Source of the DNA: Syncephalastrum monosporum B8922
Taxonomy: Eukaryota > Mucoromycota > Mucoromycetes > Mucorales > Syncephalastraceae
DNA: 64,000 nt
Reading direction: 5' to 3'
Assembly (NCBI GenBank): GCA_000697355.1
Contig: JNEN01000921.1
Span: forward strand, 43,183 to 107,182
Part shown: in pieces, positions 59,892 to 64,000 of the stretch
Layout: each line of letters opens with the position of its first letter
How positions within the stretch are numbered: position 1 is the first letter of the stretch
Notes under the pieces: model-generated
The model's input: the letters and a program-made list of their open reading frames with translations, nothing else
Told to the model about the DNA's origin: nothing
Database searches by the model: none
Translations under genes and position numbers: made by a program

Positions 59892-62558
59892 ATGTCAAGA
59901 ATCGCGCGGCCCTCAACCATACCCAACAGCACGCTGCCGATATCGCGCACAGCTCGCCTCATGAGTGGCGCACCAACGTCGTCTTCTACAGCCAAGCGCC
60001 ACTCGCAGCCCCAGCCACAGACACTTAGAGAGGACGCGGCCTTGCCCAGACGGCGGTCAAAGATGCGCGTGTCCACATCGTCGACGGAATTAAGCGATCC
60101 GGAGCAGGGACGCTTCTCACCCAAGTCGGGCCACAGCACACCTCGCTCGTCGCCTGAAGCCGATGTCGTACGTGTGGGGGATCGTGTCGCCGTCCCATCC
60201 CTGCACATTGAAGGCACGTTGCGCTTCCTAGGCGAGACAGAGTTCAAGCCTGGTCGATGGGCTGGTATCGAACTCGATGCGATCGGATCCGGCAAGAACG
60301 ATGGTTCCGTTCAGGGGTACGTTCTATTATTATCATATTATTATGATGGCTACGAGTTTATTTCGCCACTCTGATCTGACGATGTACTTGGTTCTCTATC
60401 CATCCTTTATTCGGCGTGCAGCGTGCGATACTTTGCCTGTCCACCGGCCACCGGTCTCTTCATCCAGGAGGCCAAAATCATCAAAATCACGCCGCCACCC
60501 GCCGCGGCTCAGGTGCAGCCTGCTCCGACCAGGACAAAGTCCACCGCCAGTGCAAAGCGAAGCAAGACTTTGCCGAAAATGAAGTCTAGCAAGACGACTG
60601 TCACATCTACCACGAAACGCCCTTCGAAGCGCCCGTCGCGTTTCTCAGTCGACCGGAGGAGCACGTCGCCTCCCCCGCCGCTGCCACCGCCGGCCGCCAT
60701 CACCAATACCCACTCAAATACCATCGCTTCTCCTTCGCTGACAGCCACCAGCGCGGCAGATTCAGATTCAGTCCCCACCTCTGCTATTCCTCCTCCTCCT
60801 CCTCCTCCTCAACAACAACAACAACAGCAGCAGCAGCAGCGTTCAACCAAGACCCCCTCGCCCGCCATCGCCTCGGTTCCAGCCTCATCACCCACCCCAG
60901 CCTCACCTGGTTCTCCTGTGGTGACTCCTGCTGCTGCTCCTGCTCCTGCTCCTGGCGTCGATCACCAGCAGCACGCGCAAACAGTGGAGGAGCTGCACCA
61001 CATGTATGACCTGCTGGAGAAAGCACAGCGGGAGCGGGACGACCTGAGCGCGCAAATGGCGCAGAAAGAAGCCGCCTGGGAGCGACTGGTGTCGGCCAAG
61101 GAAAGCTATGCGCTGCGCGTGCAAGAGAAGGAAGAAGCGCTGGCGCGGCTGCAGCGCCAGATGGACGAGACCCAGACGGCCTACGACGACCTGCGCACGC
61201 GGGCCGACGTGCAGGCGGAGCAGACGGTGCGCGACGACCAGACCCACGAGGTGGCGCAGCGCAAGATCACCAAGCTGGAGCAGCACATCCAGGACCTCAA
61301 GCTCCAGGCCCAGACCCAGGCAAGCACCCATGCCGAGATGCACACCCGCCTCGAGGGCGAACTGCAGCAGCTCAAGCATGCGCTGGCGGACCGCGAGACC
61401 ATGGTGGCCACGCTCGAGCGCGAGTGCGAGGCCCTGCGCCAGGCCGAGCTCGATGCCATGTACGCCTACAAGAACTCGCTCGACCAGATCCAGCAGGACC
61501 ACGACCAGGCCATGCGCGCCAAGCAGCAGGAGCTCGACCAGCTGCAGCAGGTCGCGGATGATCTCAAGCGGCGCAACCACCGCCTGCTCGGCTACGAGGA
61601 CGGCGAAGAGGAGGAGGAGCCCGACTACCAGCAGCAACTCCAGCAGCAGCAGCTGCGCCGGCGCCTCGAGGAGCAGCTCGAGCTCGCCACCTTGGAGCTC
61701 GAGCGCGAACGCGCGCACGGCCAGTCCCTCGCCAAGGAGATCGAGTCCCTCCGCGCCGAGATGAAGCACATCCATGCCAACCACGCCTCGTCCGATGACC
61801 GCTTCTCGGCTCTGCGTGCCGAGCTCGAGCAGGAAGTCGCCGACAAGCGCCGCCTGATGGAGGAGGCCGACGCCGCCTTTGAGGCCCAAGCCCGCGCCGA
61901 GGATGAAAATTATCAGCTCAAGATGGCCAAGGCGACCCTGGAGCGCGAGCTCGCCGAGCTCAAACAACAACACCCACCACTGCAGCACCAGCAGCACCAG
62001 CAGGGAGGGGTGACGTCCGACGAGCATGAAGGCGATGCGAACGCGTCGCCGCGGAGCGAGATCGACCGCCTCCACGAGGCACTTGCGCTCGAGCGCCGCC
62101 GCTACAACGAACTCGAGGTCAGCAAAGCGGCCGAGATCAACCTGCTCAACAAGGATCTGGCCGAGCTTGAAGGATTGGTTGAGAGCCGTGTGTTTGGCGA
62201 GAACGATCTCGAGGAAGCCCTCGAGGCCGAGAAGCAAAAGGTCAAGCGGCTGGAAGCCAAGCTCGAACAGCAGCAGCAGCAGCAGACCACTCTGTCAAGC
62301 CAACGCGATGTCCAGGCTCTTCCTCCCTCCTCCTCTTCGTCCTCGCTCCCCTTTTGTGAGTTGTGCGAGACGGAGGGCCACGACATTGTCGAGTGTGACG
62401 CGGTGCAGACTCAAATGGTAAGTCTTTAAGGATTCAAATGCGTGCGAGCTGGGTGTATATTAACAAAAAGTTGGGAAAATCAATAGTATTGCGAAAACTG
62501 TGAAGAGTACGGCAAGCACACGACGCGCGACTGTCCAAGCCAGGACGACGTCTTCTGA
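59892..62558 (+). CDS. CLIP-170-like CAP-Gly protein with two zinc knuckles
   Basis: Three exons (59892-60316, 60422-62417, 62487-62558) encode 830 aa. The protein tracks microtubule plus ends and links them to cargo or cortex. A Ser/Arg-rich basic head is followed by a CAP-Gly domain (about residues 93-160) with 'DRVAVPSLHIEGTLRFLGET', 'KPGRWAGIELD', 'GKNDGSVQGVRYF' (GKNDG signature) and 'GLFIQEAKI'. A Pro/Ser-rich linker with a Gln tract follows. Residues about 370-770 are a long coiled coil. The end has two CCHC knuckles, CELCETEGHDIVEC (exon 2) and CENCEEYGKHTTRDC (exon 3), as in CLIP-170. The final 24 residues lie in a separate exon, so unspliced reading loses the second knuckle. Confidence 0.95.
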
Positions 62559-62727
62559 GGTGTACCCTCTCTCTTTCTTTCTTTTTTCTTTTTTTCTTTC
62601 CTTGTGTGTGTGTGTGTGTGTGCGGGGACGCATACGCCCAAAAGGCTGAATCGGGGGGTATATCTCGTTCATGCAGAAAGTACGCGCGCGTGTGTATATA
62701 TATGTGTGTATAGTATGTAGTGTGTGT

Positions 62728-63967
62728 CTAGACGTGACCCATGACGATGGAAAACCGGAGTGTGGACGACGCTGCTGAGGCGGTTTCTTCGAGAAGGAGC
62801 TCCTGGCGCGCCTCGTCCGCACACAGGGTCGTGGAACGCCAACCCTACATAGTATACCCCGTTTCCCGCATGAGCGCTTTCCGTTTTCTTGTACATTCTT
62901 TTTCTTTTTCCCCCTTCATTTCTGTTTCTAAAAACCATTTTTTTCTCTCTTTTCACACTTACCCAGCTTTGCAGGACAGAGAAATTGTCGGGGCTGCTTT
63001 GGAAGAGGGTCAGGGCGTGTTTGGGTCCGCGCGAGGGGCAAAAGATCTTGAACCAGGTCTTGACGACCTTGCGCTTGTCGGGGTATCGAGAGAAGGAAGA
63101 CACGTCAGGCGTGCAGCGGCGCGTACATGTCGGCCCTGAGGCTTGTTGGGATGGAGACGATGGGGACGCTTGCTGCTGCTGCTGCTGTTGTTGTTGTTGC
63201 TGTTGTGGTGGCGTTGACGTGGTCTGGGCAGGTGGAGAAACATCGTCATGGGTACAGGGTCCAAAGGGGACGGATTGGCGGTGAAGGTAGACACCGAGCT
63301 GGAGGACGCCCTTGCGCTGGGACCGCGTCTTTTGGATATACATGTTCCAGTTGGAGCCGGCGTAAAACACCGTGTTCGAGTACACCCGTACACTCTGCTT
63401 GAGGCTACTAAAATCGGTGAACTCAACGCTGAATCGGAAGGGTGGATAGCGAGACGCCTGTTTCGTAGAGATAGACGAAGGGACAGCGGACGACGTGGCA
63501 CGCTTTTGCTTGGCCGATTCTTGCTGTTGCGGCTGAGGAGGAGGAGGGGCGGTGGAGATGGAGGTATTGCTGTTGGCGTTGTTATTATTATTACTATTAC
63601 TATTACTATTATTGTCGCCTGAATAGGTGGTCATGTCATCGTTGGGAATCAGCCAAGCGCGTTTATCGTCGTCGCTGACTTGCTTGGTCAGATCCAACTC
63701 GGTGTCGTTCTCGGTCGCAGACTCAATCTTGGTGCGCAGCGCGATCTGTTGCCAGAGCGCGTCGCGGAGGATATCCGGAGGAACACACGGCTCGCCCGTG
63801 AAGGGGTTGCGATCCGCCTCGATGGACCGGAGCTGCTCAAAAGTCATGTGCATATAGTGGATCGAGTGAACGATGATCGACTCGAGCTCCTGTTCGTCCT
63901 CGTCGTCGTCAAGATAGGCGTCAGGATGGCAATCCACCACGACCGGTGCCTCATCGTCGTCGTCCTC

Positions 63968-64000
<33 letters not shown>
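62728..64000 (-). CDS. BTB/germ-cell-less-like protein, 3' part (runs off the window)
   Basis: Two exons are visible: from the window edge (64000) to 62963, and 62844-62728 with the stop. The readable part is about 385 aa. It opens with a poly-Asp/Glu tract (encoded by the GTC repeat at the window edge), then 'ELESIIVHSIHYMHMTFEQL' and 'DILRDALWQQIALRTKIESA'. An Asn/Ser-rich and Gln-rich linker comes next. The beta-rich block 'YPPFRFSVEFTDFSSLKQSV' and 'YIQKTRSQRKGVLQLGVYLH' follows, then 'PDKRKVVKTWFKIFCPSRGP'. This matches the C-terminal part of fungal BTB/POZ germ-cell-less-like proteins; the BTB domain itself would lie beyond the window. The Gln tract (CTG repeat at 63176-63205 on the plus strand) is probably length-variable. 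The call is family-level only. Confidence 0.65.

Noticed and set aside
60903..62237. 444-codon open frame antisense to the CLIP-170-like coiled coil
   Set aside because: It is leucine/valine-rich text generated by GAG/CAG codons on the other strand; a shadow of the coiled coil.

Overview
The window is nuclear DNA of a filamentous fungus. Most genes are split by short introns (about 45-130 nt, GT-AG with a few GC-AG). The gene set is fungal: a fused arginine-6 type ARG5,6 gene, an Sct1/Gpt2-type acyltransferase, an Flc/Pkd2-like membrane protein and a CAP-Gly protein with CLIP-170 zinc knuckles. An NRDE2 homologue, dispersed C2H2 families and a Fanzor-like (eukaryotic TnpB) relic suggest an early-diverging fungus, probably Mucoromycota/Mucorales. 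That placement is an inference from gene content and was not tested. Exon models below were built by hand. For every gene where exon ends are listed, the reading phase closes across all introns.

Layout. 0-2 kb: no supported gene. 2-5.5 kb: NHP2 (+) and a glycerol-3-phosphate acyltransferase (-). 5.5-8.1 kb: gene-free, with one fragment of a small dispersed element. 8.1-8.7 kb: a secreted beta/gamma-crystallin-like protein. 10-11 kb: Ras GTPase. 11.3-21.3 kb: four minus-strand genes (NRDE2, a GDSL esterase, GlcNAc-6-phosphate deacetylase, an Flc/TRP-like protein). 21.3-25.1 kb: gene-free. 25.1-29.4 kb: mitochondrial 2-oxodicarboxylate carrier, a NUDT19-type Nudix protein, and a secreted protein of unknown family. 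32-34.7 kb: cytochrome c oxidase subunit (Cox7c/Cox8 type) and a kelch-like single-pass membrane protein.

35-48 kb is a repeat-rich accessory island and the most unusual part. It holds one intact and two broken members of an unrecognised C2H2 zinc-finger family, with a further first-exon relic. Two mirror-image arrays of a roughly 19-bp satellite flank a MITE-like element. On the right the mirrored promoter and first exon of the zinc-finger gene lead into a decayed Fanzor/TnpB-like nuclease gene. Two tight hairpins sit at its 3' end and could be a guide-RNA scaffold. A retrotransposon gag-like remnant and roughly 115-bp tandem repeats ending at a tRNA-like fragment follow.

48.5-64 kb returns to ordinary gene-dense DNA: ARG5,6, a low-complexity coiled-coil protein, histidyl-tRNA synthetase with a mitochondrial presequence, a two-RRM TIA1/Pub1-like protein, a small coiled-coil protein, the CLIP-170-like protein, and the 3' part of a BTB/germ-cell-less-like gene that runs off the window.

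The housekeeping genes do not form one pathway. The mitochondrial theme (carrier, Cox7c, ARG5,6, HisRS, NUDT19) is coincidental as far as the sequence shows.
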